Below the pieces are notes generated by a model. The model was not told where the DNA came from, searched no databases, and saw nothing but the letters and a program-made list of their open reading frames with translations. The position numbers were made by a program, and so were the translations under genes. Of a stretch of 64,000 nucleotides of DNA, positions 33,961-44,546 are shown piece after piece. The stretch lies in assembly GCF_028583425.1 (NCBI RefSeq), contig NC_072795.1, forward strand, positions 5,913,001 to 5,977,000, in the 5' to 3' direction. This DNA comes from Eublepharis macularius. Lineage: Eukaryota > Chordata > Lepidosauria > Squamata > Eublepharidae. Position 1 is the first letter of the stretch. Every line of letters begins with the position of its first letter.

Positions 33961-34330
33961 GTGCCCTCCGGGGAAAGAGCGCGGCGGGCGCGCAGCCAGG
34001 CCGGCGCGGGCAGGGTTAAGCAGAGCCCACCTGCCGCCTTTATAGCGCCCGCTCTGGCTCCACCTTGGCCCGAGGGGAGGATCCCGAGCGAGGCGGGACG
34101 CAGCGGGGCCGCGGCCACTCTGGCGCTCCGCGGCAGCCCGGCAGCTCCAGCCCGCAGCGCCTCGCCTCGCCTCTCCCGCCCGGCCGCCTCTGCAGCGCCG
34201 AAGCCGGAGCCTCCTCCAGCATGTTCCAGTGGTGAGTGCGCGGCGCGGCGCTTTGCGCGCCCCCTCGGCGCGTCCCTGGCGCCCCTCTCGCCCCACTCTT
34301 TGTCTCTGCTCGCCCCCGAGGGTCCTCCGG
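33960..34330 (+). promoter_or_regulatory. B3GNT7: GC-rich promoter region of B3GNT7
   Basis: The base composition turns sharply GC- and CpG-rich here (many GCGCG, GCCGC and CCCGCC words), unlike the AT-rich repeats around it. It covers the first coding exon. A TTTATAG box at 34039-34045 would place transcription start near 34070 and give a 5' UTR of about 150 nt. CpG-island status and start site are inferred. Confidence 0.7.
34221..34231 (+). CDS. B3GNT7: B3GNT7 coding exon 1 (first 3 2/3 codons)
   Basis: This tiny coding exon gives ATG TTC CAG TG and stops at a clean donor (g|gtgagtgcg). Joined to the exon at 52048 it reads M-F-Q-W-K-K-T-V-Y-K, matching the remembered human B3GNT7 start M-S-L-W-K-K-T-V-Y-R, which is also split after the W codon. 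The exon lies in a GC-rich block with a TATA-like TTTATAG about 180 bp upstream. The start is chosen because it is the only ATG that keeps frame with exon 2 and reproduces the family N-terminus. Exon length and split phase come from the sequence; the family comparison is from memory. Confidence 0.9.
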
Positions 34331-34348
34331 CTTCCTTTAGGCTTACAG

Positions 34349-34430
34349 TGCAATCCTCTGAAGAGTTACTCCAGCCCAAGCTCATTGAAATCAGCGGGCT
34401 TGGACTGGGGTAACTCTTCATAGGATTGCA
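34349..34430. mobile_element. 82-bp foldback MITE just inside B3GNT7 intron 1
   Basis: TGCAATCCTCTGAAGAGTTA ... TAACTCTTCATAGGATTGCA. Same length and plan as 18224-18305; it starts 117 bp after the splice donor. Confidence 0.78.
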
Positions 34431-34435
34431 CGGTT

Positions 34436-34650
34436 AGTTCCAGGTGCGGAGCCCTATTGGACTGCAGCAGAGATTCGGGTCCAGTAGTGCCTTAGAACCC
34501 AGCCAGATTCGAGTCTGGAGGATTTGAGACTTTAGAGAGCAAGTAGAGTCCTAGGGTGTAAGTTTCTGAGAGTCAAAGCCCCCACCTTCAGGTCACCCTG
34601 GAAATCTAGTTGGTCTTGAAGGTGCTACTGGACCCAACTCTTGCTTTTTC
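34436..34650. mobile_element. PLE-C inverted pair in B3GNT7 intron 1
   Basis: Left arm GGTCCAGTAGTGCCTTAGAA and right arm CCTGGAAATCTAGTTGGTC, both diverged. Confidence 0.55.
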
Positions 34651-35390
34651 AAACTTGGAAAACTTTAGGCAAGCTTTTTGCCTGAGCCAGGACTGCCGGA
34701 ACAACCAAATTCCCCCCTTCCTTTTTCTCTTTTTTCTCCTCTGGAAAACCTCCCCGGGCTTGGCAGAATGCAAGTTTTTGAGCTATGTAGAATTCTTATT
34801 GGGGAGGGGGGAAGACTAAAAAGATGTCACTCAACCTGTTTTGTAAGGTAGGAGAAAATCCCTTGCTTGCTTTATAACATGGAAACAAAGAGATGAAGAT
34901 CAGCTTTATCTGTTGGATTTCTGACTTGTTGAGCTTGCTCTATCTGTTGGAATTCTGACTTGTCGAACCCATAAGGTGCTGTAGCGTTCCGGGGGCTTCC
35001 CCTGGGACTCAGTCAGCTTATGGCCCTCTTGTACTGAAGATTAGTCTTTAATATAGCCGGGAATTGTTTAAAATAAACGCTGGCAATGCGGGCTGATGCC
35101 CAGCCTGGCAGAAGAAGCGAACTGAAATCAAACCATTCAGAAAGCCTCCCGGATTCATGTCCAGGCTTCAGTGGCGTTCCGTTTCAGTCCAACATAACTG
35201 GCGCTCGCTGTTCGCTTTTAGTGTTGGTGCTAATAAAATGCAAACTTCTCTGCATGGATGTGGTCATGTAGTGTGGGGGACTTAAGGGTGCTCCAAAGTG
35301 TGTTTACTCAGAAGTAAGCCCTTCTGAATTCAGTGGGGCTTACACTCAAGTAAGTGAGTTTAAGACTGTAGCCGTTGCTCGGAAAGCACA
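34651..35390. other. Unique-looking intron 1 DNA
   Basis: Mostly non-repetitive. A diverged piece of a CAAGTAAG / CTTACTC-type repeat lies at about 35300-35375. It contains two CTATCTGTTGG(A)ATT copies 43 bp apart near 34910-34960. Confidence 0.35.
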
Positions 35391-35401
35391 GGCAAAATAG
35401 T

Positions 35402-35560
35402 AAAGAGTTCAGTAGCACCTTTAAGACTAACCAACTGATGAAGAGAACTGTGGTTGTCGAAAGCTTATGCTACGGTAAAGTTGGTTGGTCTTAAAGGTGC
35501 TACTGGACTCTTTACTATTTTGCTACTACAGACTAACAGGGCTAACTCCTCTGGGTCTAA
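35402..35560 (+). mobile_element. PLE-A hairpin copy with hammerhead-like core
   Basis: Short palindromic copy. Arms at 35402-35434 and 35481-35513 pair almost perfectly. The centre reads CTGATGA (35435-35441), a short hairpin, GAAA (35459-35462), GC-TTAT-GC and TA (35471-35472). The 3' tail holds the PLE-A end (TACTATTTTGCTACTACAG). Confidence 0.75.
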
Positions 35561-35939
35561 AGCACAGGCAAATATCTTTGCTGGAATTTCCTAGAAGAAA
35601 TTCGGTCACACTGGGCCAGTTGCAGTCTCACGTCCTGAGCTATACAGTGCAGGGGTGTTGTGAAAGCAAAATGGGGCTAACCCCCAGGTACCCCATCCTG
35701 CCTTTCTTGGAGAGAGAAGAACCAATATGATTTTTTTTTAAAGTGGGGCTAATGTCACTCTTGCATGGTTTGTAAATTGTGCGTTTTTCTTTTGACTTGA
35801 GGACCTCCCTGCTTTTTAAATAAGTATTTAAACGCATAAAAGAAAAACATAATTCTAGGGTTTTTTTTAAATAATCTGTGTTAAGTGGTCCCGATTACGC
35901 ATCTCTTGATGGAGTACACATTTTGTGGGATCGGTACTC

Positions 35940-36012
35940 CTTGTCTAACTAACTCTCGAAAGCTCCTATGCTGGAAATCTAGTTGGACTTTAAGGTGCTA
36001 CTGGACCCAAAG
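35940..36012 (+). mobile_element. PLE-C arm fragment
   Basis: CTCTCGAAAGCTCCTATGC, CTGGAAATCTAGTTGGAC and AAGGTGCTACTGGACCC. Confidence 0.6.
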
Positions 36013-36475
36013 AAATCCCATCAGAAACTGATCTTTGGGTCTGTAATAGATCATGGATCTCTTTTCTAACCTTTTCCAGAGGAGGCAACGTGAGGCCGTT
36101 GGCATTGTGTCCTCTTTCCCAAAATCCGTTTTCTGTCCTCCGTTCTGGACTTTTACGCTGTGTTTTTGGGGAAGGCATTCCCCCCCCCGCCCCCCAAGTC
36201 TATCAGTTTTGGAATGGGAGGTAGCAGTAGAGCAAGAGATTTCTTTTTGGGCAGAACCTGGGAATGAAACATGGGGCAGAGAGCGAAGGCCTTTGATTTG
36301 TTCGCCCCAGCCTAGGAATATGATGCTTAGTTCAAACCTTTCTGCTCCTTTGGCATATGTTGGATGAGAGATCAAAGGCCTATGGCGTGTTTCATATTGG
36401 AAGTCTTTCGGACTGGCATCTTCTAAGGATAGCCTCCTTCACATCCTAACACAACGGGAAATCTAAATTCTGCCA

Positions 36476-36690
36476 CAGGGCTTGTAGCTCAGCGGCAGAG
36501 CACATGCTTGGCGTGCAGAAGGCGCTTGGTTCCATCCTGACATGTCTAATAAAGAAGATCTGGGATTGTAGAGAGCTAGAAAGCGATTCTTCTCTGCCTG
36601 AGATCTTACCGGGTCACAGCCGGTTGGAGCAGACAATGCCGGAGAAGACGGCCAATGTGGTCCGAGTCTCTGGAAAGCGGCTCTGCCTGT
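36476..36690 (+). mobile_element. tRNA-derived SINE in B3GNT7 intron 1
   Basis: CTTGTAGCTCAGCGGCAGAG, GGCGTGCAGAAGGCGCTTGG and the B box GGTTCCATCC, then a diverged body. Confidence 0.72.
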
Positions 36691-36699
36691 TGTGAATTG

Positions 36700-37550
36700 A
36701 GACAGACACTCGCTTTGGAGACTGCTGTCTCTTCTGGGAGCCCACGTGATGGCAGCAAATCCTTATCTTTTCAATGCACAGGTTTAAGTTTCATTCCGTA
36801 GATCCTCGCTGAGGTTTTGTTTAAGTTTAATCTCCTAGAAACGCTTCATCTGATGTGTGGAGCCGGCGTTGATTTCACTCGAACTGCTTGTATCACCCCT
36901 GGAAAAGAAATGGCCTGGTTAATTCCATTCTCCTTTTCTGTGTAAATGCCAGAAATTAATTAGCATTTTCTTATCCTGATGGCGGAGTGATAAGGGGGTG
37001 GTCTTTATGAGTGGGAAAGGGGGCTGCCCCCCTAAATGAAGCCCGACTAACTTTTGTACTTCCCAGACTCCTTGTGTCATTCACACAATGTTTGATACTT
37101 TAAAAGGCACAGTAGGAGCCTTTTTTTTTACTGTATCAGTTAAAACCAGGCTGCTAACGTGACTTTTTAAAAAAGCATCCCCATAAACAGTTTTGAATAA
37201 AGTCACCTGTACTGAACACTAGTCATGGTTAACAGTATTTTATTGATGATGCCAAGAGGGACCCACTCTTATCAAGAGGATGGGGTGAAAGTTTCAAATG
37301 AGCCAGAATTGGGTTGCAGAGCCTGTTCGTCAAATGCTTGGATCAGCCCTCTTCTTCCTCTGAGCAAGAATGAAATATTCATCTTCTCACCGTTTAACTC
37401 CCCTCCCCGCATCTCGGTGATGGACATAGCTCCTGGACAAGCGGGAATCCTAGCAATTATCTCCTTTATTAGGAATTTACCACGGGCTCTTGCATGCCAC
37501 AGATGGAGAGATAGCAGTGAGACATGAAATCTCCGATTCCAATCTTACTT
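36700..37550. other. Unique-looking intron 1 DNA
   Basis: No repeat recognised. The stretch 36860-36990 has an even composition and several AATTAAT words; it is a candidate conserved region only by appearance. Confidence 0.35.
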
Positions 37551-37554
37551 TGTC

Positions 37555-37685
37555 CCCAAGGTGACTCGGTGGCCTCAAACGGCTGCTGGTCTCTCGTCCT
37601 CATATCTGAAATGCAGGAGTTGATCATACTAACCTGCCTTAAGGATATTGTTGTGTGAAGTGCCTGAAGTATTACATAGGATGAA
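37555..37685 (+). mobile_element. MIR-like SINE fragment
   Basis: AAGGTGACTCGGTGGCCTCA, TCATATCTGAAATGCAGGAG and ATTGTTGTGTGAAGTGCC. Confidence 0.5.
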
Positions 37686-38342
37686 TTTCCCGGGTCTGTT
37701 TCCTGCCCTATTTGTTGGCATTTCCAACTATTTCAAACGCATTTAGCCTTCGGTTGCATTCTGCCCTGTGCCTCAGCCAGCTCTCTCTCTTTTCTTTCTC
37801 CTGCTGATGAAACAGGCCTCTTTTTTGGGATTGGTTTCTTTAAAATTTGAAATGCTGGTTCCGCCTTTACTCCGTTAAAGTCATATTTACATTCTGTGAC
37901 TCGGGCCTTTAGCATACAAGGGTCTCTCTGTTCGAGCCCCTCTCGTACTCTCCATGTGTTCTCTTCTCGAGTCAGCGTTCACCTTTCAGGAAAAGACGCG
38001 GGTTGGCTCCAGCGTCTCCCTCTACTGCTGTAAACTGGGCTGGGCGATGGTGAGAATGGGTGGATTATGGTGTTTCCCTGACCTGGTTGTGGTGTTGAAG
38101 TTAGTGGTACCAGAACCAGATCAGAAATGAAAGTTTTTCGAGGGACTCGTGCCAATTTTCTGTTGTTTGCCTTGATTAATCATGGAACTCACTGCTACAA
38201 GAGGGTTTTAAAAAAAAGAGATTTGGGCAAATTCACAAAAGGTAGGTTTATTGGCCATGATGGAAGGTGGAACTATGTTTGGAGGCAATGTACCCCAGAT
38301 TGCCACACGGTAGGGACAGCCATTGCTTTTTTGCCTTTATTA

Positions 38343-38842
38343 TTAATAATAATAAATAATAACATTTGATTTATATACTGCCCTTCAGGACAACCTAATG
38401 CGCACTCAGAGCGGTTTACAAAGTATGTCATTATTATCCCCACAACCAGGGCTTTTTTTCAGCTGGAACGCGGTGGAACGGAGTTCTGGAACCTCTTGAA
38501 AATCGTCACATGGCTAGTGGCCCCGCCCCCTGATCTCCAGACAGAGGGGAGTTGAGATTGCAGCGCGGAGGGCAATCTCAACTCCCCTCTGTCTGGAGAT
38601 CAGGGGGTGGGGCCACCAGCCATGTGACCATTTTCTCCGAGGGCAACCTATTGAGTTCCCCCACCTCTTTTCCCAGAAAAAAAGCCCTGCCCACAATAAA
38701 ACACCCTGTGAGGTGGGTGGGGCTGAGAGAGCTCTGAGTGACCCACGGTCAGCTGGTTTCAAGTGGAGGAGTGGGGAATCAAACCTGGCTCTCCAGATTA
38801 GAGTCCCGCGCTCTTAACCACTACACCAAACTGGCAATCATT
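38343..38842 (-). mobile_element. tRNA-headed CORE-type SINE, split by hAT-2
   Basis: Same family as 10876-11147. The 3' part is at 38343-38446 and the 5' part at 38690-38842. Confidence 0.8.
38447..38689. mobile_element. hAT-2 element nested in a SINE, 243 bp
   Basis: Perfect terminal CAGGGCTTTTTTTC / GAAAAAAAGCCCTG, duplication CCCACAAC / CCCACAAT. The host SINE resumes exactly after it. Confidence 0.88.
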
Positions 38843-39097
38843 GTCAGCAATAAACTATTTCTTTACTATTTGCGCTGCCGTTTCAGTGAAACCTCTTACT
38901 TTTGTGGACATTTCTACTTTCCTTAACGTCTGCCTCTTGTATTCAAGGCACAAACTCACAAATATTTTTTTTATATCATTGCTTATATGCATTGTTAACC
39001 TAACTGCAGACAACGTTTCCCATTCAAAATGAGAGGCCTTTCCCTAATCAGCAAAATGCAGAATTGAACCACTGTTGTGTGTCAATGACTTAACTCA

Positions 39098-39478
39098 TAG
39101 ATCCAGAGGAGTTAGCCGTGTTAGTCTGTAGCAGCAAAATCAAAAAGAGTCCAGTAGCACCTTTAAGACTAACCAATTTTATTGTAGCATAAGCTTTCGA
39201 GAATCAAGTTCTCTTCGTCAGATGCCTGATCAAAACTGGACAGATACAGAAGAGGAGGGGAGAAGACAGAGAGAGAGGAAAGAAGGGGACATATATCACA
39301 AGGGGACAGAATGCAATTCGCGTGGAGGCAATCAAAACATTCCTTTGCTTGGAAATGTAAACATCTCCTTTGGTATCTGTCCAGTTTTGATCAGGCATCT
39401 GACGAAGAGAACTTGATTCTCGAAAGCTTATGCTACAATAAAATTGGTTAGTCTTAAAGGTGCTACTGGACTCTTAAT
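39098..39478 (+). mobile_element. PLE-A inverted pair with spacer
   Basis: Two PLE-A ends face each other around about 160 bp of unique spacer, which is itself flanked by an inverted CAGATAC / GTATCTG. The right half has the cleanest hammerhead-like core of the window (39399-39435). Confidence 0.75.
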
Positions 39479-39771
39479 GACTTAACTGTGCATCAGTCTG
39501 CCATTTTTTCAGTGAAACACGTGATGATAATCTGGTGGCCCGTTCAGTGCAGTTTTCTACAACAGCAAGTTACGTGGTTTTCGTGAAACAGAATTGCGTA
39601 TATTTGTGGCGTTCCTTGGAAAGTTGAGCATTTGCTGTCCCTCCTTGCTTGTTCCCCAAAAGCGGAGTAAAAGCTTTCCTATTTTTTTTCTTGCATTGTG
39701 TCTTTTCCCTTTGGAAAGAGAATATATATATTTTTGTCTAGTAATTCCTCTAATCTGTTCCCTCACAACAA

Positions 39772-40080
39772 CTTGATTTATGTCATTTATAGTCTGCCTT
39801 TCTCACTGAGACTCAAGGCGGATTACACAGTGTGAGGTTAGTACAGTCAATATCAAGGACATTTCCACACAGCGTCAAGGACATTTCCATAAACAGTGCC
39901 GTAGGGACAATAAAGACAAGTTTACAAAGACATAGCATTAGCAGGGATCCAATATCAAGTTGAAGAGTTGCTGAAACAGAACATAAATCAGTTCTGGGAT
40001 GGACATTAGATAGCATAAAGCACAGGTAGTACATAGGAGTACATATTTAAAGCAACGGATAATATGTAAGGCAACGTAGT
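39772..40080 (-). mobile_element. L2-group 3' end, second type
   Basis: TTTCTCACTGAGACTCAAGG and GATTACACAGTGTGAGGTTA match the 23040 type in reverse; two CAAGGACATTTCCA copies follow. Confidence 0.6.
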
Positions 40081-40268
40081 GGTGAAGTCTATGGTCTGTG
40101 AGCCAGGCTAAGAGTGATTTGCTTGGGCACCCATTGAACTTTGTGGATTTGAAACTAGCCCTAACCCAACAATTTAGCCATGACTATACCATATTAGGGA
40201 CTCCCATTCACAGAGGGCAGGTCTATCCATGGCTATTAACCATGACAGTAAACAGAGCCTTCACGGTC

Positions 40269-40648
40269 AGAGAGTCTCTGTACACAAGACATCTTACATG
40301 AGAATGCTCAAGGGTAGGAAGACACATTGTTAGCCAGGAAGTGTAGTTTAAAAAGACAGAGCTGGCGAAGATCCCTCCTCAGAGGGTTTGTTAATTTCAT
40401 CTTCGCCTCCCAGAGGCTTTGTCAATTTTACCTCCCCTTGGAGAGGTGAAGATGAAATTAACAAACCCTCTGAGGAGGGATCTCCTCCTTGTGTAGAGAG
40501 GTGAAAATTGTGTAGAGAGGTGAAAATCCTTGTGTAGAGAGGTGACAGAGCCAAAGGCTCTGTCTTTTTAAACTACGCTTCCCTGCTAACATTGCATCTC
40601 CTGACAGTTGAGTGTTCTTGTATAAGATGTCTTGTGTAGAGAGACTCC
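40269..40648. mobile_element. FB-2 foldback element
   Basis: GAGAGTCTCTGTACACAAGA ... TCTTGTGTAGAGAGACTC. The centre has AGAGGGTTTGTTAATTTCATC and its inverse, plus a short GTGTAGAGAGGTGA tandem. Confidence 0.75.
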
Positions 40649-41046
40649 CAGAGGGTATACCTCAGAATACCAGATGCTGGAGCCAAATGATAGAGCAGAA
40701 AAGTTGCATTCATGACCTGCTTACAGCTTCCCAGAAGCACAGCTGGGCAATATTGGAACAAGATGCTAAATTAGATGGCTCTGTTCTGACCCAGTGAGCC
40801 TCAAGTTTTTAATTACTTTTGCCTAAGAGAACAGAAACGGCTCTACCCCTGGCCCATCCAGATGGTGTTTTCCAAGCCTCTTGAGATAAATCATCGCCGT
40901 TTATGTCAAGAAGATCAGCTATAAGTTACATTTAAAAACTGTTGTATAAATCTTGTAGAGGCAGGGACACTTCCAGAAGTAATCGGCAGGCCCTTTTAAC
41001 TTCCTGGAAAAGTTCCCAGTGGGCCACTGTACTGGAGGGCCACTGG

Positions 41047-41300
41047 TGAATAACAACAACATTCAATTTGTATACCGCCCATCAGGACAACTTAACACCC
41101 ACTCAAAGCGGATCATAAAGTATGTTGTTATTATCCCCATGACAATCACCCTGTGAGGTGAGTGGGGCTGAGAGAGCTCCAAGAGAGCTGTGACTGACCC
41201 AAGGTCACCCAGCTGGCTTCAAGGGGAAGAGTAGGGAATCAAACCCGGTTCTCCAGATTAGAGTCCTGCTGCTCTTAACCACTACACCAAACTGTCTCTG
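41047..41300 (-). mobile_element. tRNA-headed CORE-type SINE
   Basis: TACCGCCCATCAGGACAACT at the tail and CTTAACCACTACACCAAACT at the head. Confidence 0.8.
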
Positions 41301-41610
41301 AAATGGGACTGTTGTGGATTAGCGCCCAGCCAACTTCAGACAATGCCATTACGCCAAGCTGGAGCAGCTACTGGTAGCTGTGCAGCCATGCCTGAAACTG
41401 CAGCAAGTGCCAAACGACACATGGCCCTGGTTTTCCTTGACTGAAATTTCATGTCTTGTTTGTCCCTGGTCATCGTGGAGGGGTTAGATAGAGATCAGGG
41501 CCATGGTACTACAGAAGGGGGACTTAACTCTGCCTCTTCGTGGCATTTCCTTAATCCAAAGTCCCTCCCAGCAGTTTTGAGTCCCAGTAGAGGGAGGGGG
41601 GTTAAGAATG

Positions 41611-41847
41611 GCAGTTTGGTTAAGAGCAGCAGGACTGTAATCTGGAGAGCCAGGTTTGATTTCCCTCTCCTCCGCTTGAAGCCAGCTGGGTGACCTTGGG
41701 TCAGTCACAGCTCTTTGGAGCTCAGCCCCACCTACCTCACAGAGTGTCTGTTGTGGGGATAAAAATAACATCCTTTGTAAACCGCTCTGAGTGGGTGTTA
41801 AGTTGTCCTGAAGGGCAGTATATAATTCAAATGTTGTTGTTTTTCAT
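41611..41847 (+). mobile_element. tRNA-headed CORE-type SINE
   Basis: GCAGTTTGGTTAAGAGCAGC, CTGGGTGACCTTGGGTCAGT, GTTGTCCTGAAGGGCAGTAT. Confidence 0.8.
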
Positions 41848-42005
41848 AGAATCATAGGGTTGGAAGGGATCTCTAGGGTCATCTAGTCCAGCCCCCTGCA
41901 CAATGCAGGAAATTCACAACTACCCCCCCCACACACACACACACATGACTGCCCCAGTGCCCCCTGCTCCATGCCCAGAGTTGTTACGTTTTGCAGTATC
42001 TTCAA
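41848..42005 (-). mobile_element. CR1 LINE 3' end
   Basis: ATAGAATCATAGGGTTGGAA and CATCTAGTCCAGCCCCCTGC on the + strand; it contains a short (AC)n at 41930-41944. Confidence 0.8.
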
Positions 42006-42361
42006 AACATGTAAAGCTCCTTCCTTTTGATTTTGCCACCTTGTTTTATGACAAGAAAGCGTACAGTTTTTCCTTTTTCTCCTCACCTCACTCTGATAAC
42101 AGGAATCCATTTTATGGATATAGCTTCTTATCTCACAAATTGTTCTGAAGGTCTTATCGAAATCTCTTCTCGAGGTCATTACTCTCACTTTACTGCTTGG
42201 AGGAAATCGACACTGGCAGGCAGTAAAGGTTGCCATGAGCTGCCCACGTCGTCGTGCTGAAATGAGAAGACGGAAATCTAAAGTGGTTTGAACCCTGGAT
42301 TAAATCTGGCGTTCTGGATTGGAGTCATTTGAATATAGCAACTACTTTGTTTTAGGCTTGC

Positions 42362-42470
42362 TTTTATTTATTTATTTGTATTTCAAATTTCTATTCCGCC
42401 CTCCCTGCGAGCGGACTCAGGGCGGATAACAACATATTAAAATACAATAATAATTTAAAAAGTTCTTCTC
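42362..42470 (-). mobile_element. L2-group 3' tail
   Basis: TTTATTTATTTATTTGTATT and CGCCCTCCCTGCGAGCGGAC. Confidence 0.7.
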
Positions 42471-42889
42471 AACTGCTGTGCAGTCAGAATTGGCAGTTTC
42501 CTGGGGAAAAAACTAATTTCCAACCGGGCAGCAGGAAATAGCAGTTTTTACCAGGGGAAAAGTTGCTACCGGTGAGATTTTTTTCCCTCTACAAAATGTG
42601 GCACAGTTATTGAGATCCAGAGCTAGTTTGAAAGATATCCACAGGAGTCTGAAATGGAAAGATATCCTTAGTGCCGGCATATAGTTGGTCAGAACAGAAA
42701 GTGGAGTCTGGGTGTGTCTGGCCAGCGGATGGGACAAACCACATCAAATCCCTTGATGAAAGAAAGGCGGGATAGAAGTATAATAAAAAGAATTGTTCTC
42801 TGTTGCGTCATCTTTCATATCCGGTTGGAGGATATAGAACGGGCATTTCAGATTGAATTGCTGTATCAGTGACACTAGTCCAGCTATGA

Positions 42890-43015
42890 CACACATGAAT
42901 TCAACCTTGCTTCCGTCAAACTCGGTTGATGGTCTTAGACAAGTCACTATCTCACACCTGGTCACCTGTGAAATGGGGACTTGTATTGGCTTACTTTGCA
43001 AGCCTTTTCTACATA
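42890..43015 (+). mobile_element. MIR-like SINE fragment
   Basis: GGTCTTAGACAAGTCACTAT and CACCTGTGAAATGGGGACTT, the MIR core pattern. Confidence 0.55.
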
Positions 43016-43054
43016 TGTGGAAAAACAGTTTGCATTATTTCAGACAGCAAGTGG

Positions 43055-43235
43055 GGAGAGTCAGTATCGTCTAGTGGTTAGAGGACTACCGTCTTGGCAA
43101 TCCTGTTTCAAACTCCTTTTCTGCTGTGAACCTCGCTTTGTGGCCTTGAGCTGTCCCTTTTCTTTCGACCAAGCTTCCTTGCAGTGTCGTTGTGAGGATA
43201 AAATGGAGACTGATGATATATGCTGATCTCAGCTC
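43055..43235 (+). mobile_element. MIR/CORE-like SINE
   Basis: tRNA-like head GTATCGTCTAGTGGTTAGAG, then GTTGTGAGGATAAAATGGAG. Confidence 0.65.
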
Positions 43236-43737
43236 CTTTGAAAAAGGATAGAAGTGCACACGAGAGAGAAGAGCCCGCCGAGTTTGCCCCTGGGGGCAAG
43301 GGAAGTCCTAGTCCCACCCATTTCACTAGGGGCCAGGTGTCAGCTAAGTGCCAGGCCCATATGTCTCTGATCCAGTCAGTTGTAGCACGGGAGGGGGTGA
43401 AGGGGGAGCTTACACGAATTGTCCTTGCCACCGCAGGCCGGGTCTGAGCCCAGTAGCCCTTTGGGCTAGACTTGCTCCTGGGCTGTTTGGACTTTATGCA
43501 CACTGGCCTAGCCCAGATTTGCTTTTACAAGCTCTTTTTATAACTTCAGTCCTCATTTCCTTTTTTCTCTGGGCCTTGGACCAGGTTACCCTCCGATAAC
43601 CCTAATCTAACTGGGCCATTCTCATTTCTGTAGCATCTTTGCCTGGAAAACAAGCCTCAGTCCCACCCCCTCCCTTCTCCAAATGCCCATTTACACCAGC
43701 GTAACACTGGAGTTGGTTCTGTTTCTCAGTGCCCAGC

Positions 43738-43865
43738 AGTTTCAGGTGGGTATGTTGGTCTGTAGTAGAAGAGCAAGATGTGGGTCCAGGAGCACCTTAA
43801 AGACCAACTAGATTTCCAGGGTAGGAGCTTTCGAGAGTCAGAGCTCCCTTCATCAGATACAAGGA
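43738..43865 (-). mobile_element. PLE-C terminal arm, well preserved
   Basis: TTTCAGGTGGGTATGTTGG to CTCCCTTCATCAGATACAAG. On the minus strand it reads CTGATGA, a GGGAGC/CTCTC hairpin and GAAAGCTC. Confidence 0.7.
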
Positions 43866-44327
43866 GTGGAAAAGGGGGTCCTTATAATCAATGTCCAGCA
43901 GAAGTTCCTAAAGCACCAGCTGAGTCTGGCTTGTTGTTGTTGTTGTTATTTTGCTTTGACAGGCACAACTGCAGTTCATATGCACGGCAGGCAGGACAAG
44001 GGGCAGCTGCCCCTACAACTTCATTTATTTCACCTGCTTTGTCTATAGCTCGCCTTTCTCACCAAGACTCCTGGTTGACTTCAGCCTGCTCTTGGCTTTC
44101 TGTCCCTTTTGGTCAAGCCCTTTGCAAAGGGTGGCTCTGGCAAGTGCGGGGTTGCTGCTTAGCCCATTGCCAGATCTGGCTGCCCCCAGGGTTTGAGACA
44201 GGCGCTGGCACTCGGGCAGCGTCGTCTGGCATGGCTGAGTTGTTTGTGTTGAATAAATGGATAGTATATGCAGGAACAAAGTGACGGCAGTGGCTCTCTT
44301 CCCATTCGTATCCTGACTAGGAAGTTA

Positions 44328-44460
44328 AAATTAATTTTTCATTTTTTTTAAAAAAAATTATGATTTAATTTTAATGATATTTATTTTTTTTAAAAAATAT
44401 GATTTATTTTTTAATGATTTTAAATTTTTTAATTCATTCATTCATTTAATTTATTTATGG
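44328..44460. repeat. A/T-rich low-complexity tract
   Basis: Alternating poly-A and poly-T words with repeated ATGATTTA. Confidence 0.8.
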
Positions 44461-44546
44461 TCATTTGACCAATCATATAACACATTTACACTGAAGAAAT
44501 TCAAGGCATACAGTAGAGCAAATAAAACAATTTAAAATTAGGATCA

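Noticed and set aside
33602-34413. Several long GC-rich frames on both strands
   Set aside because: They arise from the 103-bp tandem repeat and the CpG-rich promoter, where stops are rare. No protein family pattern.
36476-36545. Genuine tRNA gene
   Set aside because: It has A and B boxes but no closed acceptor stem, and it continues into SINE body sequence.
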